NCBI GenBank assembly: GCA_947650155.1
Contig: CANSUS010000008.1
Coordinates: 1-64,000 of the forward strand
From: an uncultured Lachnospiraceae bacterium
Lineage (GTDB): Bacteria > Bacillota > Clostridia > Lachnospirales > Lachnospiraceae
Reading direction: 5' to 3'
Length of the DNA: 64,000 nt
The notes under the pieces were generated by a model. That model searched no databases, was not told the origin of the DNA, and saw nothing but the letters and a program-made list of their open reading frames with translations. This document shows positions 25,435-34,383 of this stretch, piece after piece. The translations under genes were made by a program, and so were the position numbers. Position 1 is the stretch's first letter, and each line of letters starts with the position of its first letter.

Positions 25435-26778
25435 TTAGTCCAGATTACCTGCCTTCTTGCTTCCCTCCTCTGCTGAAGGAATGTTCATGATCAGACGAAA
25501 GACAAATACGCCGTGATCATTTTTAAAATCATATTCTCCCTCGTAATTCTGAGCCGCCTTGATAATGCTTAGTACGCCAATTCCCCCTGTGAACTCCGGC
25601 TTTGGCTGTCCGTTTTTAAGTTCGGTTTCTATTCTGCATGTATTACTACAGTATATGACCAGTTTACTTTTCTTTCTTTTCAGCATAAGGTGAATAAGAC
25701 ATTCTCTTTCATCAGACTGCTTTTTTACCTCCATGCAGCCAAAAATTGCATTTTCATAAGCATTTGCCAGTATTGTAATCAAATCAATATTGGGAATGGT
25801 CAGATTCCCGTCAAGTTCCACATCAAGCGTAACTTTAATCTGTTCCTGTCTTGCCTTCCTTGTATACGCCGAAAGAATATTATTAACCGCGGTATTAGCA
25901 CATATCACCTCCGCCGTACTTTCATCCGTCTCTTTCTGGTATTCCTCCAGATACTGCAACAGTTCGTCCGTCTGTCCTCTCCGCGCATATTCTGCTATGA
26001 CCGCATTGTGATGTCTGGCATCATGTCTGATCCTTCTGCCGGATGCCACTGACTCCTCTAACAATTCCATGTTTCTTTCAAGCAGCCTCTGATTCATCCT
26101 GATCAGCTGATTTTCTTTTTCAAATTCCTTCTCTTTCCCAATATGCAGATAGAGCCGGAATACCAAAAGCTGCAAAGCTCCCGTAAGGAAAAAATTCGTG
26201 GCAAGCTGAAACAGCCGATAGGGAGTCTGATCCTTAACGGAAGGATTTAAAATAAAGCCGATTCCAAATAAAATACTGATAGTCATAACGGCCACACTGA
26301 ATTTATCTAATTCATTTTCCACGTAATATCCAAATCCACGGATGGAACTTTTTACTTTCTTTTCTATAAAAAAAGCAATCAACAAAATAAGTATAACACG
26401 CGTAATAATATCTGCCCACACATTTCTATGAAAGAAAATAATGGAAACTTCAATTCCCACAACTAAAAATACTGCCAGCAGATAAAAATTAAGCGCCAGT
26501 TTATACACAGATAAAAAAAGAGAATCCCGGCTCATATAAATCGCAAAGAAGGAAAAGCAAAGATACATCACAAGCGCTGACATTCTGGAACAGCTTTTCC
26601 AATCTGCCGCATACCAGATACAGGCTGCTGCAACCAAAACCACACTGAAACAGCCATAACAGACTGCCGCCTTTTTTCTTCCAAACCTGGATTCACTCAT
26701 CAGAGAAAACAAGAAAATTGTCCCTGCAAGGCTTAATATATACCGAAGCATTGCAATTACTAAAGAACCACCTAACAT
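25435..26778 (-). CDS. GHKL sensor histidine kinase (AgrC-like)
   Basis: 447 aa. Five to seven membrane segments fill residues about 1-210. A coiled linker follows, then the dimerisation region with the likely phosphoacceptor His in RRIRHDARHHNAV, then a GHKL ATPase domain with LITILANAYENAI as N-box and FTGGIGVLSI. The AgrC/DUF-type kinases usually sense peptides or other small ligands through the membrane domain. No AgrB/AgrD-type peptide gene is adjacent. It lies between a chemoreceptor gene (24 bp upstream) and its LytTR regulator. Confidence 0.88.
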   Translation of the reverse strand: MLGGSLVIAMLRYILSLAGTIFLFSLMSESRFGRKKAAVCYGCFSVVLVAAACIWYAADWKSCSRMSALVMYLCFSFFAIYMSRDSLFLSVYKLALNFYLLAVFLVVGIEVSIIFFHRNVWADIITRVILILLIAFFIEKKVKSSIRGFGYYVENELDKFSVAVMTISILFGIGFILNPSVKDQTPYRLFQLATNFFLTGALQLLVFRLYLHIGKEKEFEKENQLIRMNQRLLERNMELLEESVASGRRIRHDARHHNAVIAEYARRGQTDELLQYLEEYQKETDESTAEVICANTAVNNILSAYTRKARQEQIKVTLDVELDGNLTIPNIDLITILANAYENAIFGCMEVKKQSDERECLIHLMLKRKKSKLVIYCSNTCRIETELKNGQPKPEFTGGIGVLSIIKAAQNYEGEYDFKNDHGVFVFRLIMNIPSAEEGSKKAGNLD

Positions 26779-26802
26779 TTTGTGCCTCCTTACGTCAAAA
26801 TC

Positions 26803-28506
26803 TTATGTTCGATAATTGTCCAGATTATGATTCATAACAGAAACCGTAGAAAGTGTTTCCTGTGTTACAGCTTCTATATTCTGCATATCTGTATCTATAG
26901 AGGATAAAAGTTCAGACGCTTTTACAATTTCTGTACTGTTTTCCTCGGAAGAAACGCTGACCACTGCCATAGCCTCTTTTATATTTTCCAGTGAACATAC
27001 GTACTGCTGCATTATTTCCTGAAGCTGTTCCATAGACATTTTAATGTTATCGGATTTATCCGTAAAATTTTGGGAAACATCGCCAAACTTTTCATACTCC
27101 TCAATAATTTTTTCCTGCAGCAGAGAAAGCATTTTCTCTGACAGATGATCCAGTCCTTTGATCGCTTCCACCACATCTTTACTCATTTTCTGTATTTCAT
27201 TTGCTGCCTCATTTGTGTTACCTGCCAGTTCCCCTATTTCCTGCGCAACCACCGCAAATCCCCTTCCCGCTTCTCCTGCCCTTGCAGCTTCTATAGAAGC
27301 ATTTAAAGCCAAAAGGTTAGTCTGTCCCGAAATGTTCAGAATCGTATCTGATAATTCTTTGATTTTCAGAACCGCATCGGCTTTTTCTTTTTCCTCACGT
27401 AAGCTCTGAGACATCACTTCCACATTTTTTTCAATCATGGACGACGAATGCTTTGCCGTTTCATTCAGCTTTGCAGAAGAGAGATTGATATCCCGCAAAT
27501 GCACCGTATTACTCGAAACTATATCCACAATATTCTGAATATCCCTGTATACAAGATCCACCTGTTCCCCGGCAATTCCAATGGATGCCGCTATCTCCTC
27601 TGATGATGCCACCATAGATTGTATTGTATCACTGATATTTGTAATATTGGAGGCAGAAGCGGAAACATGAGTATCAATATTCTGCATTTTCTCTTCAATG
27701 CTGTCTGTTCCATTCTTTACCTCTCTCACTGTATTCCCGGTTTTTTGTAAAAGCTGGTTTAAACTCTGTCCTATTACTTCGAGTTCATCGCCGGAAGAAA
27801 TAGTTAATACTTTCGTCAAATCTCCGTCGGAAGAAATCACTTCCAGCAGTTTATTATTTACTTTGATAAAGTTTCTTTTCATTCTGGACGCTGCCAGCAT
27901 TGCTGCGATCACTGCTGCCAAGACTCCCCCTGCTACCGCAATCAGAATGTTTCTGATCAGACTGTCAAGGGAAGTTTTAATGGAGGACGCTTCATAGTCT
28001 ACCGCTACAATCCCCAGCACTTTACCGTTATGAAAAATCGGTGCATAACCACTGTAAAAAGTACCCCACTCATCGGTAAATACTTCCCTTGTCACAGATT
28101 CTTTTCCCTCCATTGCTTCAAACATAGCTTCCTGTGCTTCATAATCCTCAGCATACTCTCCCGGATCTTCCGGATCTGTGTCTACAACAAACTGAAAGTA
28201 CTCCCTGTCTTTCGCCATAAGTGTATAGACATACGTCACCGAATCCCCTGAAAGAAAGAAGCTTAGAGAATCTTTTACCGCCGAAAGCGCATCACTGTCG
28301 CCTTCCATCGCTTTTTCAAAAGTCTCTCCATCCACATTTTCAGCTGCAATCACTGCAATTTCCATCACGTCTGCCATTGTCTTCTGCCTTAGAAAATTTC
28401 CCATAGTAGAATAAGAAACGCCTCCGACAATTGCAGAGACAATTACGGAAGCCCCAAAAATAAAAAGGAACAACTGCGCCGCAATGCTGATTTTCCTTGT
28501 TTTCAT
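26803..28506 (-). CDS. Membrane chemoreceptor with Cache-type sensor domain
   Basis: 567 aa. TM1 is at about 8-30. The extracytoplasmic Cache-like domain (about 31-185) includes [21 protein letters not shown]2 is at about 187-208, then HAMP and the MA signalling domain, whose tip is near [19 protein letters not shown]. It is upstream of and probably cotranscribed with the GHKL/LytTR pair, an unusual pairing. No chemotaxis kinase genes lie in this window. Confidence 0.88.
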   Translation of the reverse strand: MKTRKISIAAQLFLFIFGASVIVSAIVGGVSYSTMGNFLRQKTMADVMEIAVIAAENVDGETFEKAMEGDSDALSAVKDSLSFFLSGDSVTYVYTLMAKDREYFQFVVDTDPEDPGEYAEDYEAQEAMFEAMEGKESVTREVFTDEWGTFYSGYAPIFHNGKVLGIVAVDYEASSIKTSLDSLIRNILIAVAGGVLAAVIAAMLAASRMKRNFIKVNNKLLEVISSDGDLTKVLTISSGDELEVIGQSLNQLLQKTGNTVREVKNGTDSIEEKMQNIDTHVSASASNITNISDTIQSMVASSEEIAASIGIAGEQVDLVYRDIQNIVDIVSSNTVHLRDINLSSAKLNETAKHSSSMIEKNVEVMSQSLREEKEKADAVLKIKELSDTILNISGQTNLLALNASIEAARAGEAGRGFAVVAQEIGELAGNTNEAANEIQKMSKDVVEAIKGLDHLSEKMLSLLQEKIIEEYEKFGDVSQNFTDKSDNIKMSMEQLQEIMQQYVCSLENIKEAMAVVSVSSEENSTEIVKASELLSSIDTDMQNIEAVTQETLSTVSVMNHNLDNYRT

Positions 28507-28660
28507 TCACAATCTCTCCTTAAATGCCTTTTTACATTTTTAATAAACAATAACGATTGCATTATAACAAAAAAAATATGTGTTCAGACTGATTCGACAT
28601 AATTTGCATTTTTTGAGGTATGTTTTGTAAAAGCAAGATATTATTTATGTTATATTATAA

Positions 28661-28722
28661 AAAAGAGCATATGGATTACTCCTATATGCTCTGCCATATA
28701 TGCTCTGACATATATGCTCTGA
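28661..28722 (-). repeat. 14-bp tandem repeats with an inverted copy
   Basis: Three adjacent 14-bp units of CATATATGCTCTGA (first unit CCTATATGCTCTGC) span 28681-28722. An inverted copy, AGAGCATATG, lies at 28664-28673, so a hairpin AGAGCATAT/TATATGCTCT can form with any of the three. CAAC/GTTG followed by six T residues comes next. It lies between the chemoreceptor operon and the pcp gene and may act as a terminator of variable length. Confidence 0.6.
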
Positions 28723-28774
28723 CAACTGACTGTTGTTTTTTATAATCACATAACACTGATCCACGTCCGCATTT

Positions 28775-29371
28775 TTATTCCCCGATTGCCTGAATTGCAA
28801 TGTCAAGAGCCTGCGTAATCACATCAAGCTGCATACCTGACCTGGGTTTTTCTGCCTGCTGCGGCAGGGATGGGACATGGATGAAACCAACCCGGGTTGT
28901 TGTCCCGTCAGAATGATGCAGCAAAGTATAAAACAGATCATTGCAGACATAGACTCCGGCAGAATAAGAAATCGCACAGGGAATCCCTGCATCTTTCACC
29001 GCCTGAAAAATTGTGCGGCCTGGAACGGAAGAAAAATATGCATTTTGTCCGTCTGCAATTACAGGTTCATCCTGCGGTTTCTTTCCGGCATTATCGGCTA
29101 TGGATGCATCCCGCAGGTTAATTGCCACAACCTCCGGTGTAACCGAATCTCTTTTTCCTGCCTGCCCAATGCTTAAAATAACATCCGGGCAATATTCTTT
29201 TGCTGCTTCAAGCACTGTTTCCGCCGCCAGTCCAAACACAACAGGCACCTGCAGTTTCATCAGTTCAAACCTGCCTGCTTTATCCGGCAGCCTTTTTACC
29301 GCCTCCCATGATGGATTGACCGTGTCTTTGCCAAAGGGTTCAAAGCCTGTAATAAGAAGTTTTTTTCTCAT
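28775..29371 (-). CDS. pcp: Pyroglutamyl-peptidase I
   Basis: 198 aa cysteine peptidase that removes N-terminal pyroglutamate. The start MRKKLLITGFEPFG is characteristic. The catalytic Glu is in VTPEVVAINL, the Cys in YVCNDLFY and the His in GFIHVPSLP. The ATG at 29371 follows AAGGAG at 5 bases. The length is just below the usual 200-215 aa. Standalone gene between the chemoreceptor and sigma modules. Confidence 0.92.
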   Translation of the reverse strand: MRKKLLITGFEPFGKDTVNPSWEAVKRLPDKAGRFELMKLQVPVVFGLAAETVLEAAKEYCPDVILSIGQAGKRDSVTPEVVAINLRDASIADNAGKKPQDEPVIADGQNAYFSSVPGRTIFQAVKDAGIPCAISYSAGVYVCNDLFYTLLHHSDGTTTRVGFIHVPSLPQQAEKPRSGMQLDVITQALDIAIQAIGE

Positions 29372-29474
29372 TGGTACTCCTTTTTTGTTATACTCATTTT
29401 CACTTACGTTTATAATCATAGTATAACATAGTTTTCCACTTTGGACTACCTCAGACAGGCAGACTTCTTTTTCT

Positions 29475-30419
29475 TTATTTCCTGATGCTGTCAGTCACTT
29501 CTCCCGGAATCTCAAACTCTACCGTTCCCATATACATAGGCGCCACATCCCCTTCATTAAATCCAATAACTACATTTCCCTTTTCATTCAGATAAAAAGA
29601 AGTTTCCTCTGTGATTTGTTTAAAATTCCACTCCTCCACTTCATCTTCCAGCCAATAATAAACATTCTCGTCAGCCTCCATCTGTTCCCTCATCTGCTGC
29701 TTGATATTCTCACTGATCGGCGTGATATAGTCCGCGCCTTCCACAAATATATCTTTCAGTTTCAGACGCTCTCCGGTATTAAGGTCAATGGTATAAAAAT
29801 AATTCCATTCGTATCCGCTGCCAGCTCCCTGATAGCAAATCAGCTTCAGAGTAAAATAATCCGGAGTGGATGCCAGTATTTCGCTTTTTACAAGCACGTC
29901 CTGATATCCCATTTCAGATTCCAGCCCTGCCTCAAATTCTTTAATCAGATCGTCTGTAATCTTCTGAATTTCCGCATTAATCTCATCCGTTGTATGATCC
30001 AGCTTATCTTGTATTTCACTGTTCTGTATCCCGGCTGTATCCGGCACTACCGGCTGTATTTCAGGGACTTCAATATCAGCTTTATTCCTTTCCGTTTCAT
30101 ATTCATAGTCTCTGAATGTAACTACCTCCACAAGCGGTCCGATAAAAGGAATCTGTTCCATTGCATGTGCAATCGTAACAGATGTATTGGGTAAAATAAT
30201 AAAAGTACCCGCTAATACTGCTGCTGTTGCTGCTATTTTTATCATTTTTTTCTGACGTTTTTTTCCTTTTTCCATTTTCTTTGCCTCCTCTATTTTTTTA
30301 TACAGCTGTTCCACCTGTCTGTCCGACATCTCCTGCTTCTGATAATCCTCTTTTAATGTCAAAAGCTCCTTCTCCAGAAAATCGTTCTGTTTTTTTATGT
30401 CCGAAAAATTATAAGTCAT
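29475..30419 (-). CDS. rsiV: RsiV-like anti-sigma factor (DUF3298)
   Basis: 314 aa. The N-terminal cytoplasmic part (about 1-55) should hold the sigma factor. One membrane segment (about 57-80, IKIAATAAVLAGTFIIL) follows. The extracytoplasmic part has the DUF3298 region (YFTLKLICYQGAGSGYEW, LKLKDIFVEG). In Bacillus and Clostridioides RsiV binds lysozyme, is cleaved, and frees SigV. AAAGGAGG lies 6 bases before the ATG at 30419, which overlaps the sigma gene by 11 bp, giving coupled translation. Confidence 0.87.
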   Translation of the reverse strand: MTYNFSDIKKQNDFLEKELLTLKEDYQKQEMSDRQVEQLYKKIEEAKKMEKGKKRQKKMIKIAATAAVLAGTFIILPNTSVTIAHAMEQIPFIGPLVEVVTFRDYEYETERNKADIEVPEIQPVVPDTAGIQNSEIQDKLDHTTDEINAEIQKITDDLIKEFEAGLESEMGYQDVLVKSEILASTPDYFTLKLICYQGAGSGYEWNYFYTIDLNTGERLKLKDIFVEGADYITPISENIKQQMREQMEADENVYYWLEDEVEEWNFKQITEETSFYLNEKGNVVIGFNEGDVAPMYMGTVEFEIPGEVTDSIRK

Positions 30420-30972
30420 ACTGCTCCTCCTTTCCTGCATTCAAATGATATATATTCCCATTCGTATCTGTTGCAAGGGTATTTCGGAGCTTCTTTATGC
30501 TGCGATATAACCTGCTCTTGACTGTATTGACATTTTCATTAAGGATTTCCGCTATTTCCTCTAATTTTTTATCCTCAAAAAACTTGAGAATCACAATTGC
30601 CTTATCCCGTTCAGGAAGAGAATCCAGCGCTTTTTGAAGATCAACATCCTCATAATGATCTTCCGTACAGCCCAGATCCATTCCCTTTTCTTCCTGCATG
30701 GCTTCATAGGAAAGAAACCGGGGCTGCTTTAAATATCTGAAACATTCATTCAGCATAATGCGATATACCCAGCTTTGTGCATATTCGGGCTGCTTTAATG
30801 AGTGACTGCTTCTCAGCGCTTTATATGCCCCATTCTGCACAATATCTCCTGCATCGTTTTCATTATGCACATAACTGTAAGCCAGACGATAATATTGATT
30901 ATAGTTTTCCAAAATGATCCGTTCTATCAGATCCTGATTATTTTCCTCTTTTTTCGCGAAAAAAAAGTGCAA
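30409..30972 (-). CDS. sigV: ECF sigma factor, SigV-like
   Basis: 187 aa. Region 2 includes YNQYYRLAYSYVHNENDAGDIVQ and QSWVYRIMLNECFRYL. Region 4 has LPERDKAIVILKFFED and LEEIAEILNENVNTVKSRLYR. The start is TTG behind GGAGG at 9 bases; no ATG is available. It pairs with RsiV downstream. An upstream TGAAACA...GTCTAA pair resembles an ECF promoter, so autoregulation is likely. SigV homologues control lysozyme resistance through peptidoglycan modification. Confidence 0.88.
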   Translation of the reverse strand: MHFFFAKKEENNQDLIERIILENYNQYYRLAYSYVHNENDAGDIVQNGAYKALRSSHSLKQPEYAQSWVYRIMLNECFRYLKQPRFLSYEAMQEEKGMDLGCTEDHYEDVDLQKALDSLPERDKAIVILKFFEDKKLEEIAEILNENVNTVKSRLYRSIKKLRNTLATDTNGNIYHLNAGKEEQYDL

Positions 30973-30998
30973 AATATTTCACCTCCCTGCTGCATCTG

Positions 30999-31043
30999 CT
31001 AAAGCGTGCCTGATACAGATTACTGTTATGAAACACGCTTTAG
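30999..31043 (-). promoter_or_regulatory. Hairpin in the sigV leader
   Basis: A perfect 10-bp inverted repeat, CTAAAGCGTG/CACGCTTTAG, lies between the ECF-type promoter and the sigV ribosome binding site. It has no U-tract and may affect mRNA stability. Confidence 0.5.
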
Positions 31044-31060
31044 TATGCCCTTCTGAAATA

Positions 31061-31090
31061 TTAGACACTCTGTATAACATGATTGTTTCA
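31061..31090 (-). promoter_or_regulatory. Likely autoregulated ECF promoter
   Basis: On the minus strand TGAAACA and GTCTAA are spaced about 17 bp apart, close to the -35/-10 pattern used by SigV-like factors (TGAAAC and CGTC). It points at sigV. Confidence 0.5.
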
Positions 31091-31151
31091 TGAAAAATAA
31101 ATTTTTTAATTTATTCTCTTTTCAGTGTTACCCATTGAAAAAATAGATTTC

Positions 31152-32276
31152 CTATTTTGATGCAAAATGCGCATACATATATGCATGATCGTCAATACAT
31201 CCCCATTTGCTGTCAGCATTTGTAGTCACACAAATATATTTTTTCCCATTTTCATCTGTCCCAAAGCTGGCTGCACAGCTTCCCGACTGCTCTACATAAC
31301 CTGTTTTACCGCCAACGAACAATCCTGCCGTATCCTTATCTTCAATACGCCGGATAAACCAGTTTGAGAGCGGTATCCCCTCAGGATGCTGTTCTGTTTT
31401 TGAGGTAATATAAGTACGTGTGGAAAGTACTTCAAGGCAGGTTTCATTCTGAAGCGCCGCTTCCATAATCATTGCCATATCATATATCGTACAATAATGA
31501 TCTTCCTCATAAATCCCAACACAGTTCGTAAAATGTGTCGTCTCGGATAACCCCAGTTCCTCCAGCTTCTTATTCATTAATTCCACAAATGCTTCCTGTG
31601 ACCCGGATACATAATGTGCCAGTCCCAATGCAGCATCTGCACCCGAAGGCAGTACGGTTGCATACAGCAGATCCCTCACTGTTACCTTCTCACCTTTTTC
31701 ATATCCGGCGCTGCTGCATCCATGTACATAACAATACTCCGTAATCTCCTGCGTAATTGTAAACTCATCATCGAAATTATCTATATTTTCCACTGCTACA
31801 AGCAGCGTCAGCACTTTTGTCATAGAAGCCGGAACGATCCTGCTCATGGCATCCTTACAGGCAAGTACCGTTTGCTCCTCCATGTCTAAAAAAATAGCAT
31901 GGCTGCTGATAATCTGACTTGTTAACTCGGAAGTATTTTCTGTCATCGCATACTTGTAAGAATGCTCTTCTTCCTTCACACTTGCTGTTTCCTCTTCCGC
32001 ATCCTCAGATTCCTCTTTTTTTACTTTCGCAGCAAGTAAGGACTGCACCCCTTTCTGAGGTAAAATCCCTTCCTTTGTATCTTTAATATGCCGACCCTTA
32101 ACGATAGAACTTATCACAGTAAAAACGCCCAAAACTGCAACAGCGCAGATTACCGCCAATCCCAATTTAAACAGATTGCGGCGCAGCTCCTGTTCTCGTT
32201 CTCTGCGTTTTCTTTCCTGTTTTCTTTTCATGCTTTGTAAACGGCGCATATCTTCTTCATCTAAATAATCGCCCAT
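31152..32276 (-). CDS. Serine-type D-Ala-D-Ala carboxypeptidase
   Basis: 374 aa penicillin-binding protein that trims peptidoglycan stem peptides. A charged N-terminus is followed by one membrane segment (about 35-57, LFKLGLAVICAVAVLGVF), so it is anchored at the N-terminus, not by the usual C-terminal helix. The catalytic SxxK is ASMTK, KTG is in GGKTGYVE, and the SxN position reads PSGAD, with Ala for Asn. It lies just upstream of sigV in the same direction, in keeping with an envelope role. Confidence 0.88.
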   Translation of the reverse strand: MGDYLDEEDMRRLQSMKRKQERKRREREQELRRNLFKLGLAVICAVAVLGVFTVISSIVKGRHIKDTKEGILPQKGVQSLLAAKVKKEESEDAEEETASVKEEEHSYKYAMTENTSELTSQIISSHAIFLDMEEQTVLACKDAMSRIVPASMTKVLTLLVAVENIDNFDDEFTITQEITEYCYVHGCSSAGYEKGEKVTVRDLLYATVLPSGADAALGLAHYVSGSQEAFVELMNKKLEELGLSETTHFTNCVGIYEEDHYCTIYDMAMIMEAALQNETCLEVLSTRTYITSKTEQHPEGIPLSNWFIRRIEDKDTAGLFVGGKTGYVEQSGSCAASFGTDENGKKYICVTTNADSKWGCIDDHAYMYAHFASK

Positions 32277-32358
32277 CTGTCTGCTCCCTTTTATGCCAGA
32301 ATGTGTTGTAGTACAATTTATCGTATCATATGCATAAAAAAATGAAAAGCATAAAATC

Positions 32359-32410
32359 TTGATTTAATCGCCCGTGTATAGTACTATAAACCATACAGTA
32401 ACAGTACGAA
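32359..32410 (+). promoter_or_regulatory. merR promoter with operator over the start site
   Basis: TTGATT (32359-32364), a 17-bp spacer and TACTAT (32382-32387) precede merR. Starting 2 bp later, ACCATACAGTAACAGTACG (32390-32408) repeats the operator found in the MATE promoter at 35764, with 19 of 21 bases identical. A site over the transcription start suggests self-repression. Confidence 0.65.
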
Positions 32411-32472
32411 AATCCCCTGCTAAAAGGATTTCCAAAATCCGAAAAAGATAATAAAAACTCAGGAGTTTTGAT

Positions 32473-33291
32473 ATGGAAGAGAAAAACAAACTGCTTACGA
32501 TCGGTCAATTTGCATCCCTGCATGGTATCAATAAAAAAACGCTGATGTGGTATGATGAAATCGGGTTATTGAAACCCGCCGCCATCAATCCCGAAAATGG
32601 ATACCGCTGTTATAATTATCATCAAAGCCCTATATTGGAAACCATTCTGTTATTACGGGAACTGGACGTATCCATAGCAGAAATTCAGGAATTTATGAAA
32701 AACCGCTCCGCCGAAAGCCTGAAGCGCCTTCTGGATGAAAAAATTGCAAATCTGGATTTACAAATCATGCATCTACAGGCAGTCAGAAAAACTTTATGCA
32801 GCCATCATCAGAATATGGTTACTTTACTGACAATGGACTTATCAGAAATCAGTATAATCGAAAAAGAAGAACGCTGTCTTGTAACAGTAGATATCGATCA
32901 AAATATTACCTTTGAAAAAGAAGTGGAACTGATAACAGCCGAAACAGCAAAATATCAGCTTGGCCGTCTGCATGATGCCTCTTACGGTTCTATGATTCCT
33001 GTCAGCAGCCTGCTTAATGGCGATTTTGACAATTATACCGGATTGTTTATAGAAATTCCCTTTCTCAGACACAAAAAAGGGCTGCATATACAGCCCCGTG
33101 GTAAATATTTAAGAGCATTTCACAAAGGAGACTGGGACAGAATGCCTCTGCGGTATCAGGAAATTCTGGATTATGCCCGCCGGAACAGGCTCACACTCTC
33201 CGGATTTTCCTATGAAAAAGGAATAAACGAAATTGTCATTGACCGGATCGAAGATTATATCGTACAGATTGAAATCCCTATACAGGAGTAA
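32473..33291 (+). CDS. MerR-family regulator with effector-binding domain
   Basis: 272 aa. The N-terminal MerR winged helix (about 6-75) includes IGQFASLHGINKKTLMWYDE and GYRCYNYHQ. A coiled coil at about 85-115 follows, then a C-terminal domain resembling GyrI-like/BmrR drug-binding modules (about 125-270, YTGLFIEIPF, GKYLRAFHKGDW). Such regulators activate efflux genes when they bind cationic drugs. An identical operator lies in the promoter of the MATE gene at 34384-35715, so that pump is the probable target. Confidence 0.88.
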   Translation: MEEKNKLLTIGQFASLHGINKKTLMWYDEIGLLKPAAINPENGYRCYNYHQSPILETILLLRELDVSIAEIQEFMKNRSAESLKRLLDEKIANLDLQIMHLQAVRKTLCSHHQNMVTLLTMDLSEISIIEKEERCLVTVDIDQNITFEKEVELITAETAKYQLGRLHDASYGSMIPVSSLLNGDFDNYTGLFIEIPFLRHKKGLHIQPRGKYLRAFHKGDWDRMPLRYQEILDYARRNRLTLSGFSYEKGINEIVIDRIEDYIVQIEIPIQE

Positions 33292-33324
33292 TTCCTGCAT
33301 CATGCACCGGAATCTTTTTATCCA

Positions 33325-34266
33325 CTATTTTCCATCACTAAAAAGCGGCGTTGACAAGTATCTGTCTCCACTGTCCGGAAGTAGCGCTACAATAACTTTC
33401 CCCCTGTTTTCAGGTCTTGCAGCTAAAATGCCTGCTGCCTTCAAAGCCGCGCCGGAAGAAATCCCCACAAGAATTCCTTCGCTTAAAGCGAAAGCTCTTC
33501 CTTCCTCAAATGCCTCTTCATTTTCAACCGGTATGATCTCATCATAGACGGATGTATTTAACACTTCCGGGACAAAACCTGCTCCAATCCCCTGTATCTT
33601 ATGTGGTCCTGATACTCCCTTGGATAATACGGCGCTTCCTGCCGGTTCTACCGCCACAATCTTTATATTGGGATTTTTTTCTTTTAAATATTCTCCCACA
33701 CCGGTGATCGTTCCGCCCGTACCCACGCCTGCAACAAAAATATCCACTTTTCCATCCGTCTGTTCCCAGATCTCCGGTCCCGTCGTTTCCTTATGGACCG
33801 CCGGATTTGCCGGATTCACAAACTGACCAAGAATGACAGCGCCCTCCATCGATTCTTTTAATTCCTCCGCCTTATCAATGGCTCCCTGCATGCCTTTGGC
33901 TCCTTCTGTAAGAACAAGTTCTGCGCCGTAAGCTTTTAACAAAGTTCTTCTCTCCATACTCATCGTATCCGGCAGAGTAAGAATTGCTTTATACCCCTTT
34001 GCCGCTGCCACTGCGGCAAGGCCGATCCCGGTATTGCCGCTTGTCGGTTCAATTATAACAGCCCCTTCTTTCAAAAGCCCCTTTTTCTCTGCATCCTCAA
34101 TCATGGACAACGCAACTCTGTCTTTTACCGAACCGGCAGGGTTTAAGTATTCTAATTTTGCTAAAATATCAGCCTGTGTTATTCCCTTTTTTTTAGAATA
34201 ACCATTTAATTTCAGTAACGGCGTTCCTCCGATCAATTCCAGTGCGCTTTCTTTAATTTTGCTCAT
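33325..34266 (-). CDS. cysK: Cysteine synthase A (O-acetylserine sulfhydrylase)
   Basis: 313 aa PLP enzyme making cysteine from O-acetylserine and sulfide. The PLP lysine is in NPAGSVKDR. The substrate loop is PTSGNTGIG, the phosphate-binding loop is [10 protein letters not shown], and GISSGAA is near the C-terminus. AGGGGGAGA precedes the ATG. It has its own strong promoter and is convergent with merR. The leader between promoter and gene has ACCTAT/ATAGGT repeats, possibly an Rrf2/CymR-type site. Confidence 0.93.
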   Translation of the reverse strand: MSKIKESALELIGGTPLLKLNGYSKKKGITQADILAKLEYLNPAGSVKDRVALSMIEDAEKKGLLKEGAVIIEPTSGNTGIGLAAVAAAKGYKAILTLPDTMSMERRTLLKAYGAELVLTEGAKGMQGAIDKAEELKESMEGAVILGQFVNPANPAVHKETTGPEIWEQTDGKVDIFVAGVGTGGTITGVGEYLKEKNPNIKIVAVEPAGSAVLSKGVSGPHKIQGIGAGFVPEVLNTSVYDEIIPVENEEAFEEGRAFALSEGILVGISSGAALKAAGILAARPENRGKVIVALLPDSGDRYLSTPLFSDGK

Positions 34267-34339
34267 GTCTTCTCCCCCTCTGTTTCTTTTGACCTATAAT
34301 TCATAGTTTTTCACTAGGTTTAATAGGTTTTGTTTTATA

Positions 34340-34367
34340 ATTATACATATATTTCCTTAACTGTCAA
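34340..34367 (-). promoter_or_regulatory. Strong sigma-A promoter of cysK
   Basis: Consensus TTGACA and TATAAT on the minus strand with a 16-bp spacer, about 75 bp before the cysK start. Confidence 0.7.
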
Positions 34368-34383
34368 TACCTTTAACGGAATT

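Noticed and set aside
28661-28722. CRISPR-like short repeats
   Set aside because: The 14-bp units are directly adjacent with no spacers and no cas genes are present.
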